Shown here in pieces: positions 1 through 8,632 of a stretch of 64,000 nucleotides of DNA; the stretch's first letter is position 1, and the number at the start of each line of letters is the position of its first letter. Location: positions 310,001 to 374,000 of the forward strand of contig NZ_CP182343.1 of NCBI RefSeq assembly GCF_048571125.1, written 5' to 3'. The notes beneath the pieces are model-generated. The model was not told the origin of the DNA. It made no database searches and worked only from the letters and a program-made list of their open reading frames with translations. This DNA comes from Arcobacter siniprincipis. Lineage in GTDB: Bacteria; Campylobacterota; Campylobacteria; Campylobacterales; Arcobacteraceae. Both the position numbers and the translations under genes were made by a program.

Positions 1-425
1 CCTGTGGCTTCTATTGACTGTCTACTTTGTTGTTCATATGCAGGTCTCATAAATGGAGAAGGAACTGATGTTGAACTTCCATACTCTTTTCGTGCCCAAT
101 TATTTCCTTTTCTTCCTTCTTCAACAATATTTGAGTAGTTATAATGTTTTTCATTTTTCCTATCTTGAATCTTATGCATTTTTTTTGTTAAAGGAGCAAC
201 TGCAAAACTAATAATATTTTTATTTTTAGAATTGATTTTTACAACACCTATTGCTTTTTTTAATGTGCCTGTATCATCATTTTCAATATTTGAACGAGCA
301 TCATCAACAATAGGTTTACACCCTGCTCTAACTGCACCATTCATTACATTTTTTTGAATATTTTTAGGAAGATTTTTAAGCCCTTTTAAAACTTCTTCTA
401 GTCCTTTAAATTCTGAATCAATCAC
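1..425 (-). CDS. HK97 gp10-like tail completion protein, 3' end off window
   Basis: The N-terminal about 141 residues are visible. The start is GTG at 425, overlapping the TGA of the gene upstream by four bases. The protein opens with a helix around GLEEVLKGLKNLPKN, followed by the signature ending PSPFMRPAYEQ of the HK97 gp10 family, which joins the head-tail connector to the tail. It is the last of a chain of overlapping head-tail genes, which supports the call. The C-terminus is cut by the window edge. Confidence 0.8.
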   Translation of the reverse strand, partial: MIDSEFKGLEEVLKGLKNLPKNIQKNVMNGAVRAGCKPIVDDARSNIENDDTGTLKKAIGVVKINSKNKNIISFAVAPLTKKMHKIQDRKNEKHYNYSNIVEEGRKGNNWARKEYGSSTSVPSPFMRPAYEQQSRQSIEAT

Positions 426-742
426 AATATTTCCTTTGCTATGATTTCTAGTTCTTTACTTCTCTCACCTACATTTATTACTGAAATAATGTCAAATGTT
501 CTATCACCATATTTAATACTCATCTTCGTATCTATACCAGGTATGTATCTGCATTTGATTTTATGAGTTGATTCAGAATAACGCTGATTACTCATATATT
601 TTTCACTTCCAGATATTGGAATAATATTTGACCAAGCCATTTCAAATGATTCTGGGATTTGAGTTGGTGAGCCATAATCATCCCGTCCACTTTTCATTGA
701 TATAAACTCAATTTTATGTTTTAAAGAACCTGCTCTCATCAC
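422..742 (-). CDS. Phage head closure / head-tail adaptor protein
   Basis: This 106-aa protein has the beta-rich build of the phage head-tail joining family (SPP1 gp16 / HK97 gp9 type). It starts with an 'MRAGSLKHKIEF' strand, has a central KIKCRYIPGID segment and ends with IISVINVGERSKELEIIAKE. Its role would be to plug the connector after DNA packaging. Two ATG codons stand in tandem at 742 and 739; either could be used. It overlaps both neighbours by four bases and is probably translationally coupled. Confidence 0.75.
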   Translation of the reverse strand: MMRAGSLKHKIEFISMKSGRDDYGSPTQIPESFEMAWSNIIPISGSEKYMSNQRYSESTHKIKCRYIPGIDTKMSIKYGDRTFDIISVINVGERSKELEIIAKEIL

Positions 743-1299
743 AAACTTCTTATCTTATATCTATCAAGTACATTATTTACATGATTTGTTTTAGCAACAA
801 TTGTCCCTATTACTAACTCTTCTTTGTACTCATTTAATGTAGATACTCTAACATTGAGCCAATTTCTTAAATCCTCAGGGAAATTATCCCCATAACCACA
901 CTTAAAAGTGATTTTTACTGCTTTTTTATGTGTTTTCCCAAGAGAAGGGATTGTTTCAAAATAAATAATCCCAACTTCATGTTTTTCATAAAGATAATAA
1001 GTACTTGAATCCACCTCTTGATAAACTCCATCTAGGTCCATTGTCTCAATTTTATCTACTGAGATAATCGGATTTTTTGGAAGTTTTATTTCATGAGAAT
1101 GAATACAAGGCAAATATAGCTCATAAGTAGCATCTGCAAACTGTCTATTTGTAATATCCTCAGCCTCTTTGATTGCTGATTTAATTAGTTCTTGTATATT
1201 TGCATCATCATTATTTCCAATAGCTTTTAAAAAAGATTTTGCATCATCTAGTTTTAAAACTTTGTCAAGTGATATTGGTGCTACTATTTGAACTAACAT
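739..1299 (-). CDS. Phage gp6-like head-tail connector protein
   Basis: 186 aa. The N-terminus (SLDKVLKLDDAKSFLK) followed by a long helix NIQELIKSAIKEAEDIT is typical of the gp6-like connector family that forms the ring under the portal. The C-terminal half is less recognisable. It lies between a coiled-coil hypothetical gene and the head closure gene, where HK97-type phages put this function. It abuts the upstream gene with no gap. Confidence 0.75.
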   Translation of the reverse strand: MLVQIVAPISLDKVLKLDDAKSFLKAIGNNDDANIQELIKSAIKEAEDITNRQFADATYELYLPCIHSHEIKLPKNPIISVDKIETMDLDGVYQEVDSSTYYLYEKHEVGIIYFETIPSLGKTHKKAVKITFKCGYGDNFPEDLRNWLNVRVSTLNEYKEELVIGTIVAKTNHVNNVLDRYKIRSL

Positions 1300-1698
1300 C
1301 TATTTACCTTCTCCCTCATTGTTATCTTTTGATAAATCATCTTTTTTATTGTCATTAGCATTATCATTATTTTCACCTAATCCTGCATATGATTTATAAT
1401 AGTTTTCACCATCACCTAAAGAGTGAGTGATTTCATCCACTCTTATTTGAAGTTTTGATCTCTCAGCTTCAAGTTCATCTTTATGTAGTATTGCTGCAGC
1501 TTGTTCTTCTTTTTCTTTTTGAATAGTTTCTTCTTCTTCAATTTCTTTAAGAGCTGTCTCATATGCTTTTTTATTAGTTGGTTTTGCAATACCTGCTGCA
1601 ACCAATCTAATAGCTTCTTTGTTTCCAAAGTCATGTTTAGAATTGACTTTGAAAACTTTTTCACCACTCATTCCCTGTAAAAATTCGACATTCAACAT
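1300..1698 (-). CDS. Phage hypothetical protein with acidic coiled coil
   Basis: 132 aa. The N-terminus (MLNVEFLQGMSGEKVFKV) looks folded; residues about 45-90 are a Glu/Lys/Gln-rich helix expected to form a coiled coil; the tail is a low-complexity Asn/Asp/Lys segment. It sits between the capsid and connector genes, a position often holding small head-decoration or connector-accessory proteins. I do not recognise a family and give no function. Confidence 0.65.
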   Translation of the reverse strand: MLNVEFLQGMSGEKVFKVNSKHDFGNKEAIRLVAAGIAKPTNKKAYETALKEIEEEETIQKEKEEQAAAILHKDELEAERSKLQIRVDEITHSLGDGENYYKSYAGLGENNDNANDNKKDDLSKDNNEGEGK

Positions 1699-1707
1699 GA
1701 TTTATCC

Positions 1708-2847
1708 TTACGCTGCAGCGTTTTGTCCTACAACAAATGCTTCATCTATCATTCTTTTTGCATCAACTCTAACTCTAACTTTAAACCCTACCATACCTTG
1801 GTCTGCATATTTTTCATTTAATCTTTGAATAGACATATCACCTCTATCAGCAATGTGATAAAATGTAAAATCTCCAAATACTAAGAATTTAGCAGATGCA
1901 CCCATATCAGGCATATTTTCATCAATAATATATGGTCTACCTTCTAAAGTTCCATTTTTAATTTCATCTTTGAAAACTTTTTGACCATTTCCGTTTTCAA
2001 TAGCTCTAATCTTTTTAAGAGTTTTACTATTAAATCTCCAAGTTGCTCTTTGTCTATATGCTTCACCAAGTGCATAAAAAATAGATGAGATTTCATCTTC
2101 TGTGATTGCATTAACTGCTGCAGTTGTTGTTTCAGTTGTTGCAACAAGACCAGTTGAATAACCATATGGTTTTTTTGTACCATCACCACTACAAAAAGCA
2201 GGTGCTTCTGCTTTATCAATCCCAATTGCAATTTGTCCAGACATATATGCATCAAAATCAATCATATTGTCTTGAAGTAACTCTTCTGATACTTTAATAA
2301 TACCACCTAGTTTCCATGCTCCAATTTGTTTATTTCCAAATTTTGAGTCAGTTACACCATAGTCATTTCCCTCATCAATCCATGTAAATGCAGGAGCATC
2401 ACCTTCAACTGGAATATTTTTTGTTGATTCAGTTGCATATACTGTTGAAATACTTCTTGTTCTTGAAAATGTAATTAACTTTTGAAGGACAGTTTTTTGA
2501 TATGTTTCAGGAACAATATAACCACCATCGGCATCAACTCCAACAGTCATTGTTGCTCTAAAATCACCTAATTCAGCACCAGTAATATATGCGTTGAAAC
2601 CTTTTTTATACTCAGGAGTTGCAATAGCTCTTGCAGTGGCAGCAGGTAAAACACCCTCTTCTTTAAAAGAATCCATATCCCCTTTTGCTTTTGAAATATC
2701 AATATCTCTTGATAATGCATCAAACTCTTGTTTTGTTTGGTTATATTGAGCCTTTACAGTCTCATCCATAGTTGGGTTGTTTTTTACCAACGATTCCATT
2801 GCTTCAAATTTTTCTGCTCTCGCAGCTATTAACTTAATTAAACTCAT
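1708..2847 (-). CDS. HK97-family major capsid protein
   Basis: 379 aa. Residues about 1-60 are a charged helical delta-like domain, the scaffold segment the prohead protease removes in this family. It is followed by a junction near TMTVGVDADGGYIVPETY and the core fold with TRSISTVYAT and EGRPYIIDENMP segments, all typical of HK97 capsids. The gene starts at 2847, four bases inside the protease gene, a standard protease-capsid pair. The cleavage point is inferred, not visible. Confidence 0.92.
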   Translation of the reverse strand: MSLIKLIAARAEKFEAMESLVKNNPTMDETVKAQYNQTKQEFDALSRDIDISKAKGDMDSFKEEGVLPAATARAIATPEYKKGFNAYITGAELGDFRATMTVGVDADGGYIVPETYQKTVLQKLITFSRTRSISTVYATESTKNIPVEGDAPAFTWIDEGNDYGVTDSKFGNKQIGAWKLGGIIKVSEELLQDNMIDFDAYMSGQIAIGIDKAEAPAFCSGDGTKKPYGYSTGLVATTETTTAAVNAITEDEISSIFYALGEAYRQRATWRFNSKTLKKIRAIENGNGQKVFKDEIKNGTLEGRPYIIDENMPDMGASAKFLVFGDFTFYHIADRGDMSIQRLNEKYADQGMVGFKVRVRVDAKRMIDEAFVVGQNAAA

Positions 2848-3578
2848 AGGTTCATTCCTTTTTTTATGATTTCTATTTCTCTTAATCTATTTTCGTGTTC
2901 AGCAGTATCTGCCACCTGATTCCCCAAAACTTCAACATCATCTTGCACTTGTGCAAGGAATCCATCTTTAGTGAGTTTTGCAGCCATTTGCACGAACTCA
3001 TCTTTATTAAAATTTTCCGACATATGTTTACTACACCCTTTAAACTGCTCTTTACTTAATGAAATAGCCTCCTGCTTTGTAGTATCTGTTTCTGTTGATA
3101 TAATACTGTCACAAAAACCATTTTTTAAGATTTCATCACCATAAAAGTACGATTCATCATCCATAAGTTTTTGAATCTCTTCTTTTTTCTTACCTGTTTT
3201 AGAAATATACTTTTTAGCTAGAATAGAAGATAAACCTTCTAAAATATCAGCAGTATGTCTCATAGCTCTATGATCTCCTACGCAAAAAGACCAACCGTTA
3301 TGGATCATATATGTTGCATTGTCATATACTGAAATAGTATCTCCTGCAAGTGCAATATATGAAGCCATTGATGCAGCTAAACTTGTAATAACTACATGGA
3401 TTTGACCTCTATCGTATGATTTAAGAGCGTTATATATTTCTATTCCTTGAAAAATATCCCCACCAGGACAAGAAATCTTAACTGTTACATCTCCATCCAT
3501 CCCTGCTAATAGAGAAATAAATCTTTGTGCAGATATTCCCCAATCACCAATTTCATCATTAAGTAATAATTCATTCAT
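2844..3578 (-). CDS. Prohead protease, ClpP-type serine peptidase
   Basis: 244 aa. ClpP-fold motifs are clear: SCPGGDIFQG, then SLAASMAS with the likely nucleophile Ser70, and MIHNGW with His93 as the probable general base. The family processes the capsid delta domain and matures the head. The C-terminal 60 residues are helical and may act as scaffold (inference). It overlaps the portal gene by 8 bases and the capsid gene by 4. Confidence 0.9.
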   Translation of the reverse strand: MNELLLNDEIGDWGISAQRFISLLAGMDGDVTVKISCPGGDIFQGIEIYNALKSYDRGQIHVVITSLAASMASYIALAGDTISVYDNATYMIHNGWSFCVGDHRAMRHTADILEGLSSILAKKYISKTGKKKEEIQKLMDDESYFYGDEILKNGFCDSIISTETDTTKQEAISLSKEQFKGCSKHMSENFNKDEFVQMAAKLTKDGFLAQVQDDVEVLGNQVADTAEHENRLREIEIIKKGMNL

Positions 3579-4770
3579 TATTCTGACCTTTTTTTATAAT
3601 ATTTTTAACTGTGTTATATGATGTTTGCATGAAGTACTCATCGCCACCTTCATATCCGTTTTCATCCTCAAAACCTCTTATCTCATTTGAGCTATAACCT
3701 GCTATTCCATGCATAGTTTTATAAAACTCACCTCTTGTTTTTGTATCTGCTCTCATAAGTGCGTTATATTTAAATTTGATTGATATTTCATCTTCTTGTT
3801 TTTCTGTAAGTAAAAAGTTTAATCTAAATCTCTCTTCACATAAAATAATGATTGGTAATAATGTACCCGTATAGAGTCTTTGTGATTTTTCTTCAAGATT
3901 TCCATATGCTGTATTTGTAGAATCATTTAACATATCAACAGGTACACCAAAAAGTACTCCTATCTCTTCTCTATTTAATTTTTTTGATTCAATCCATTGG
4001 GCATCTGTATTTTTCATCTCAACTGGTGTAAATTTTAAACCCTCTTCTAAAAGCATAGTTTTACCTGCGTTTCCTACACCTTCAAATTTATCTTCTAAAT
4101 CATCTTTTAATCTTTTAAATGCAGGTTCAGTAAGAGTTCCAGTCTCTTTAGTAAAAATACCACTAATAGATACACCATTTTTAAATACTCTATTTCCATG
4201 TTTACTTGTGTTATCTGCATATTCTAAAGTTTCTCTTGCTATTTCAACTCTTGTAAGACCAATAAGTCCTTCTGAATCAGGTACATCCATAAGATGTAAT
4301 ATCTGATAATCAGGAACTTTTTTATTATCATAGGTATAGATTTTAGTTCTATTTGGTCCCCATGTTACTTTCATCAAGTCAGCTTTTAAAGGATAAAGTG
4401 CTTTTACACTTGCATCTCTATTAAATATGATTTGGCAGTAGTGATTTCCTCTTAGGTCTAAATCTTGACTTAACATCTTTTTCCACTCAAAAGCTGTTAA
4501 GTTAGGATTTGGTTTATATCTTAGGATTTTATATAAAGGATTTTTTCTAGCTTCTACTTTTCCTGTTTCTGTTCTTCTATAAACTTTTATAGGTATAACT
4601 GCTAAGGCATTTGCTTTTATATTTACACAGCCAAAAACATTTACAAGTCTTTGTGCTGTTGCAGGAGAGATTCTACTTGAACGACCAAATAAACTTCTAA
4701 TCCCTGATGTATCACTTGTACTAATATTTACATTTTCAGCTCCTAAAAATGAGTTTAAGAATTTCTTCAT
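3571..4770 (-). CDS. HK97-type portal protein
   Basis: 399 aa, usual length for the family. It shows typical portal landmarks: FGCVNIKANALAVIP near the N-terminus, FEWKKMLSQDLDLRGNHYCQI, HLMDVPDSEGLIGLTRVEIARET and AYGNLEEKSQRLYTGTLLP. The dodecameric portal sits at one capsid vertex and binds the terminase during packaging. It overlaps the small membrane-protein gene upstream by four bases and the protease gene downstream by eight. Confidence 0.92.
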   Translation of the reverse strand: MKKFLNSFLGAENVNISTSDTSGIRSLFGRSSRISPATAQRLVNVFGCVNIKANALAVIPIKVYRRTETGKVEARKNPLYKILRYKPNPNLTAFEWKKMLSQDLDLRGNHYCQIIFNRDASVKALYPLKADLMKVTWGPNRTKIYTYDNKKVPDYQILHLMDVPDSEGLIGLTRVEIARETLEYADNTSKHGNRVFKNGVSISGIFTKETGTLTEPAFKRLKDDLEDKFEGVGNAGKTMLLEEGLKFTPVEMKNTDAQWIESKKLNREEIGVLFGVPVDMLNDSTNTAYGNLEEKSQRLYTGTLLPIIILCEERFRLNFLLTEKQEDEISIKFKYNALMRADTKTRGEFYKTMHGIAGYSSNEIRGFEDENGYEGGDEYFMQTSYNTVKNIIKKGQNNE

Positions 4771-4955
4771 TCTGTAACCTCTGCTTTATTAGCAAAAGTC
4801 AAAAATAAAACTACCAATAAAACTGAAACAATTAATGATATACCTAACACATAAGTACATGCTTTAGCATAAATAAAAAATGTTCCAATACTAAATACTA
4901 TTGAAAGGAGAACAAACAAAAAAAGTAATGCGATTGATAGTTTTATTTTTTCCAT
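4767..4955 (-). CDS. Small two-helix membrane protein in phage head operon
   Basis: A 62-aa reading starting at ATG 4955 is almost entirely two hydrophobic helices (residues about 6-25 and 32-53) with a short charged tail. Its stop overlaps the portal start by four bases, which supports coupled translation. The start is uncertain: no good ribosome binding site precedes 4955, and the same frame is open upstream into the terminase gene (other ATGs at 5057, 5090 and 5105). Function unknown. Confidence 0.5.
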   Translation of the reverse strand: MEKIKLSIALLFLFVLLSIVFSIGTFFIYAKACTYVLGISLIVSVLLVVLFLTFANKAEVTE

Positions 4956-4977
4956 GAGAGAATCATACAAAATTGCC

Positions 4978-4993
4978 GTCCATCCCGATGGAC
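4978..4993. other. Perfect inverted repeat after terminase gene
   Basis: GTCCATC-CC-GATGGAC is a 7-bp perfect inverted repeat in the short gap between the terminase stop (5029) and the next start. No T-run follows on the minus strand, so it is not a standard terminator. It could be an mRNA processing or stability hairpin. Confidence 0.4.
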
Positions 4994-5028
4994 ATTGGAA
5001 AGTTTTGGAAAAGAATTTGTAAATTTGT

Positions 5029-6663
5029 CTAAAGAGACCGTAATCCCCTAGTTTCATAAACTGATTCTTTGTTTTCTTCTGTGGCTTCATAATAAGAAAG
5101 TGCATTTATAATAGCAGCTGGTCCGTCTATTTTTCTATTTGGGTCTGTTTTATCAGGTTTGATATTTCCTGCAGCATCAAATAAAATAGTAAGATTTGAA
5201 ATCATCCAAGTAGTAACAGGGTCTCCATTATGTATAAGCTTTTTACTCTTAACAAGATCCAATAAAAACTTAGTAGGAGAAGTTAAAGAGATATATCCTT
5301 GTCTTAATGGGATGCAATCTTCAAAACCATTATCAACTATACGCTTTACTAGATGTTTTGCTTTGTATGCATCATATACAACTGCATTGGTATCAGGGAT
5401 ATCTTCTTCAATATCATTATAAATATAATCATAGTCAATAGTACTACCAGGTGTTGCTGTTATATATCCTTGATTTACCCATGATAAAAGTGGCACTTTA
5501 AGAGTTCGCTCTCTTTCAAGTACATTATCTTTTGGTATATAGTAATTCATCTTTAAATAGTAAATATCATCTATCTTATAGATTTTAGCTTTTGCTGTAA
5601 AATCATCTGTAACAGATAAATCAAACCCTTGTACTTTTTTGATATTTGTTTCATCTGCTAGTTTACCCTCGCACTCTTTCCATTCATGGATAGGAATATA
5701 AGATTCTGCTGCATTGGTCCATATATTTAGATTCTTTACTAAGAAGTTGTTTTTTGTCTCTGGTCTTTCGTATGCTCTCTTTGCTTGTCTTTGCATATAA
5801 TCCTTTGATACAGATACTCCATAGTTTGGATTTGCTTTTATCCAAGTCTTTTCTTCAAATGGATCATCATCTTTATCAGGTTCTGCAATAAAAGCAAAAA
5901 AGGTATCATCTTCAATTGCACCATCTAATATCTTTTTCCCATATTCATACATATTGAAAGCAGGGCTCATAAGTTTAAATCCACCTGTAGTAATTGATAA
6001 CATAAGTGGTTGTATTCTTGAACCCTGACCACTTTCTACAACTTCAAACAAACTATTATCAGGATGGGCATGATATTCATCTGCTACACCTATTGTTGGA
6101 TTACTTCCATCTTCTGTATCGCTATCTCTTCCAAGAGTTGAAAATGTAGTATCAGTTTTTTTCATAGTAATAACACCATAAGAAGTCATGCAATCCTCTT
6201 TTAAATCCTTATGAGCATTTACCATTTTTTCTACACCCGTCCATGCAAGTTTTGCTTGTTTGTTTTTTGTAGCAAATATAATAACTTCCCCACCTATTTC
6301 AAATCTTATTATACTATCTGCTATTGTAATAGCTGAGGCAAGAAGGGTTTTACCATTTTTCCTAGGTATAAAGAAAAAGACTGTATTAAATCTTCTTACC
6401 CATCTGTTTTTGTCATTTAATCTTTCCCAACCAAAAGCAATCACAATAGCTTTCTTTTGCCATGCTTCAAGTTTTATATTTTGTCCTGCGAATTCACCTT
6501 TATAATGATTTAGCTGCTCTATGATTTTGATATAAGCTATTCCTAATTTCTTATTAAATCTAAGATGTGGTTTTTCTCCATTTTCAACAGCTAAAAGGTC
6601 CTTTTGATGTCGTTCAAAAGTTTTTTCATAATATGGTTTTAACTCTTCACCATCAAATATCAT
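5029..6663 (-). CDS. Terminase large subunit
   Basis: 544 aa. The ATPase domain carries a Walker A RKNGKT (residues about 101-106) and a Walker B ending GVADEYHAH with Asp195-Glu196. The C-terminal nuclease half has the conserved acidic strands VQGFDLSVTDDFTA and AVVYDAYKA. This matches the YmfN/TerL_2 type paired with P27 small subunits in HK97-like phages. It cuts and pumps concatemeric DNA into the prohead. It overlaps terS by 11 bases. Confidence 0.93.
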   Translation of the reverse strand: MIFDGEELKPYYEKTFERHQKDLLAVENGEKPHLRFNKKLGIAYIKIIEQLNHYKGEFAGQNIKLEAWQKKAIVIAFGWERLNDKNRWVRRFNTVFFFIPRKNGKTLLASAITIADSIIRFEIGGEVIIFATKNKQAKLAWTGVEKMVNAHKDLKEDCMTSYGVITMKKTDTTFSTLGRDSDTEDGSNPTIGVADEYHAHPDNSLFEVVESGQGSRIQPLMLSITTGGFKLMSPAFNMYEYGKKILDGAIEDDTFFAFIAEPDKDDDPFEEKTWIKANPNYGVSVSKDYMQRQAKRAYERPETKNNFLVKNLNIWTNAAESYIPIHEWKECEGKLADETNIKKVQGFDLSVTDDFTAKAKIYKIDDIYYLKMNYYIPKDNVLERERTLKVPLLSWVNQGYITATPGSTIDYDYIYNDIEEDIPDTNAVVYDAYKAKHLVKRIVDNGFEDCIPLRQGYISLTSPTKFLLDLVKSKKLIHNGDPVTTWMISNLTILFDAAGNIKPDKTDPNRKIDGPAAIINALSYYEATEENKESVYETRGLRSL

Positions 6664-7213
6664 TTAGATCCTCATCATCCATATTTAATTCAGCAACTAC
6701 ATCAAAGATACTTTTTTGTTCTTGTCCTGGTCTGTCAAATTTGAGTCCAAGTTTTTTTCTAGCTGATATTGAAAGCCCAAGTTGATTTGATACTGTTATA
6801 AGATTTTTTTGTACAGCTTGATATGCATTAAATGTTGGATTTAGATATGTTCCACCTGTCTTAAGACTTCGTAAAGTATATCCTTCTATTTGAACTTGTT
6901 CTGCAAGATAAAGATATTCTTCATAACTCTTAGCAACCATTATTATCATAGGTTCATCTGTCGGTGAGTACTGATTCCCTAGTTCATTTTTTATTTCATC
7001 CATTTTTCTTAAGGCAGTTTTACCAAGTATTTTTTCATGCTTTTTTTCTTGTAAATTGGAAACTTTTTTGGAATTTCGATGTGATGTATCCCAATTATAT
7101 TTTTTGACAAAATTTGCGATTTGAGTGTGACTAGTGTTATAATCTTTAGCTATGGCACGATAAGAGTCTTTTGTTTTTTCAACTCTATCTTTGATTTTGT
7201 CTAAGTTTTCCAT
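6653..7213 (-). CDS. P27-family terminase small subunit
   Basis: 186 aa. An N-terminal helix-turn-helix (DSYRAIAKDYNTSHTQIANFVKK) would bind the packaging site. The C-terminal YLNPTFNAYQAVQKN and LGLSISARKKLGL stretches are hallmarks of the P27 family. It lies next to the large subunit and downstream of HNH plus a non-coding gap, the order seen in cos-type HK97-like phages. RBS-like GGGGTAGGG precedes the ATG. Confidence 0.87.
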   Translation of the reverse strand: MENLDKIKDRVEKTKDSYRAIAKDYNTSHTQIANFVKKYNWDTSHRNSKKVSNLQEKKHEKILGKTALRKMDEIKNELGNQYSPTDEPMIIMVAKSYEEYLYLAEQVQIEGYTLRSLKTGGTYLNPTFNAYQAVQKNLITVSNQLGLSISARKKLGLKFDRPGQEQKSIFDVVAELNMDDEDLNDI

Positions 7214-7308
7214 TTATACCCTACCCCTCGAGAATGGTTTGTGTAAAAAGTTGTGAGGATGCTCGGTGTTCAGACAGTTCTTACTGTAGAAAAAAGACCA
7301 CCCCCCTC
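7214..7308. other. Candidate cos region between HNH and terS
   Basis: This 95-bp non-coding gap is much more G/C-rich than its surroundings. It contains a C6 tract (about 7301-7306), a second C-rich run near 7222-7227, and a short inverted repeat ACAGT-TCTT-ACTGT at 7274-7287. In HNH-encoding HK97-like phages the cohesive-end site lies next to terS and HNH, so this is the best cos candidate in view. The cut positions cannot be read from sequence alone. Confidence 0.4.
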
Positions 7309-7650
7309 TTACTTGTTCCATCTATTTCCCTCTTGATTTTCTTTAATATTATGGCAACTATTACACATCGGTTGTAAGTTATCATCATCTAGTTTACTTC
7401 CACCATCTTTTATTGCAATTATATGATCAACCATTTCAGCAGGTCTTTTACAACTAACACAAAATGGACTATTATTTAATACTTGTTCTCTTTTATTCTT
7501 CCATACTTTACTATGATAAAATTTATTTGAGTCTTGATTTCTTTGAGTTTTATCATAAACTTTTGCACTAGTTTTTCTACATTGTGGACAGCCTTTATAA
7601 TTTGCTTCTTGTTCAAATAATCCATGTATAGGACATATTCTTTTACTCAT
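7309..7650 (-). CDS. HNH endonuclease, phage packaging associated
   Basis: 113 aa. Two Zn-ribbon-like pairs are visible (CPIHG..CPQC near the N-terminus and CVSC..CNSC around the nuclease), with the HNH core VDHIIAIKDGG...DNLQPMCNSCHNIKE. In HK97-type phages this protein stimulates terminase cleavage at cos. It overlaps the gene upstream by four bases. Its neighbours on the packaging side agree with that role. Confidence 0.9.
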   Translation of the reverse strand: MSKRICPIHGLFEQEANYKGCPQCRKTSAKVYDKTQRNQDSNKFYHSKVWKNKREQVLNNSPFCVSCKRPAEMVDHIIAIKDGGSKLDDDNLQPMCNSCHNIKENQEGNRWNK

Positions 7651-8027
7651 TTATAAAATCCTAACAATGTATTTTTAGTCAACCAAACAGTATGAATAAA
7701 ACTATCAGCTTCTTCTTGTGTTATCTTGCAGCAGATATAGTTTTCATCTAATAACTTTTTAATATCACAATCCAATTTGACAAAAAGAAAAGTTCCTTCT
7801 TTGATAATATCAGCTTTAATATCTATGTTTCTATTATGTGCTTTAGAAAAATATCCACAACTTAATCCTAATTTTTGTTGAACAACAAAAGCTAACTCAT
7901 ATGCTTTCTTATCTATCTTTTGTGGAGCATTTTCTAATATCTCCAATACAATCTTCTTTGATACCTCAGGATACTTTGCAGTTATCTCTCCTGCATAGTC
8001 TAATAAGTCTTTTGGTAAATTATTCAT
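7647..8027 (-). CDS. Phage hypothetical protein, 126 aa
   Basis: Not recognised. It is mixed alpha/beta with three Cys (LGLSCGYF and YICCKIT) and no membrane segment. It overlaps the gene on each side by four bases, so it is a genuine member of the early minus-strand operon between the replication genes and HNH. Small recombination or Holliday-resolving proteins often occupy such a position, but nothing visible supports one. Confidence 0.6.
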   Translation of the reverse strand: MNNLPKDLLDYAGEITAKYPEVSKKIVLEILENAPQKIDKKAYELAFVVQQKLGLSCGYFSKAHNRNIDIKADIIKEGTFLFVKLDCDIKKLLDENYICCKITQEEADSFIHTVWLTKNTLLGFYK

Positions 8028-8632
8028 GCACTTCTCGCTTTGATTTGTTCTAAGATTTTTTGGTCTTGTGTTTTATTTTCTATTTGATTTCGTGGATCAT
8101 ACTTGATAAGAGTTTGTACTGTTATCACTTTCAATAACTCACTTTCAAACTTTGGTTTATTTCTCTTAACTAAATTAAATATTACAACCTTATCTCCAAT
8201 CTTAAAAAGATATTTTAAATCAGATTCAGAAAAATATAATTTATCACCTGCCTTTGTTTTTTCCATACAGAAATCTCTAATATCTTTACCTTCTGCCTCA
8301 ATCTGCCAAGCTATTCTATCCATCAACCAACATGTTTTTTTAAATAAATATTCTGAATAATTTTCTACTTTCTTTTTAGAACTATCAGATAATCTAGGTC
8401 TTGTGTAATAATCAAAGTCTTGTTTCAAACTATTAAACTTTTGAACACCATTCATAAAATTGTACTTTTCCATTCTAAAATTATTTTTAATAAAGTCTTT
8501 AAACTTTGGTAAATCATCGACAGGTATTGTCTTAATATCCTCAATCATATCTGCAATTGTAAATTGGCTTTCTGTTTTTATATTCAACAACTCTGCTATA
8601 TATATTACGAAATCATCTGGTCTTATACTCAT
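8024..8632 (-). CDS. Phage hypothetical protein downstream of initiator
   Basis: 202 aa, soluble, Lys/Phe-rich; no motif that I can name. It overlaps the initiator gene by four bases. In lambda-like phages the gene after the origin-binding initiator encodes a helicase loader. That is only a positional analogy here: no Walker motif is visible, so it is not a DnaC-type ATPase. Confidence 0.6.
   Translation of the reverse strand: MSIRPDDFVIYIAELLNIKTESQFTIADMIEDIKTIPVDDLPKFKDFIKNNFRMEKYNFMNGVQKFNSLKQDFDYYTRPRLSDSSKKKVENYSEYLFKKTCWLMDRIAWQIEAEGKDIRDFCMEKTKAGDKLYFSESDLKYLFKIGDKVVIFNLVKRNKPKFESELLKVITVQTLIKYDPRNQIENKTQDQKILEQIKARSA

Noticed and set aside
6260..6505. Plus-strand frame opposite the terminase
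   Set aside because: Mirror of the terminase coding frame, no ribosome binding site; the same holds for other antisense frames under clear genes.
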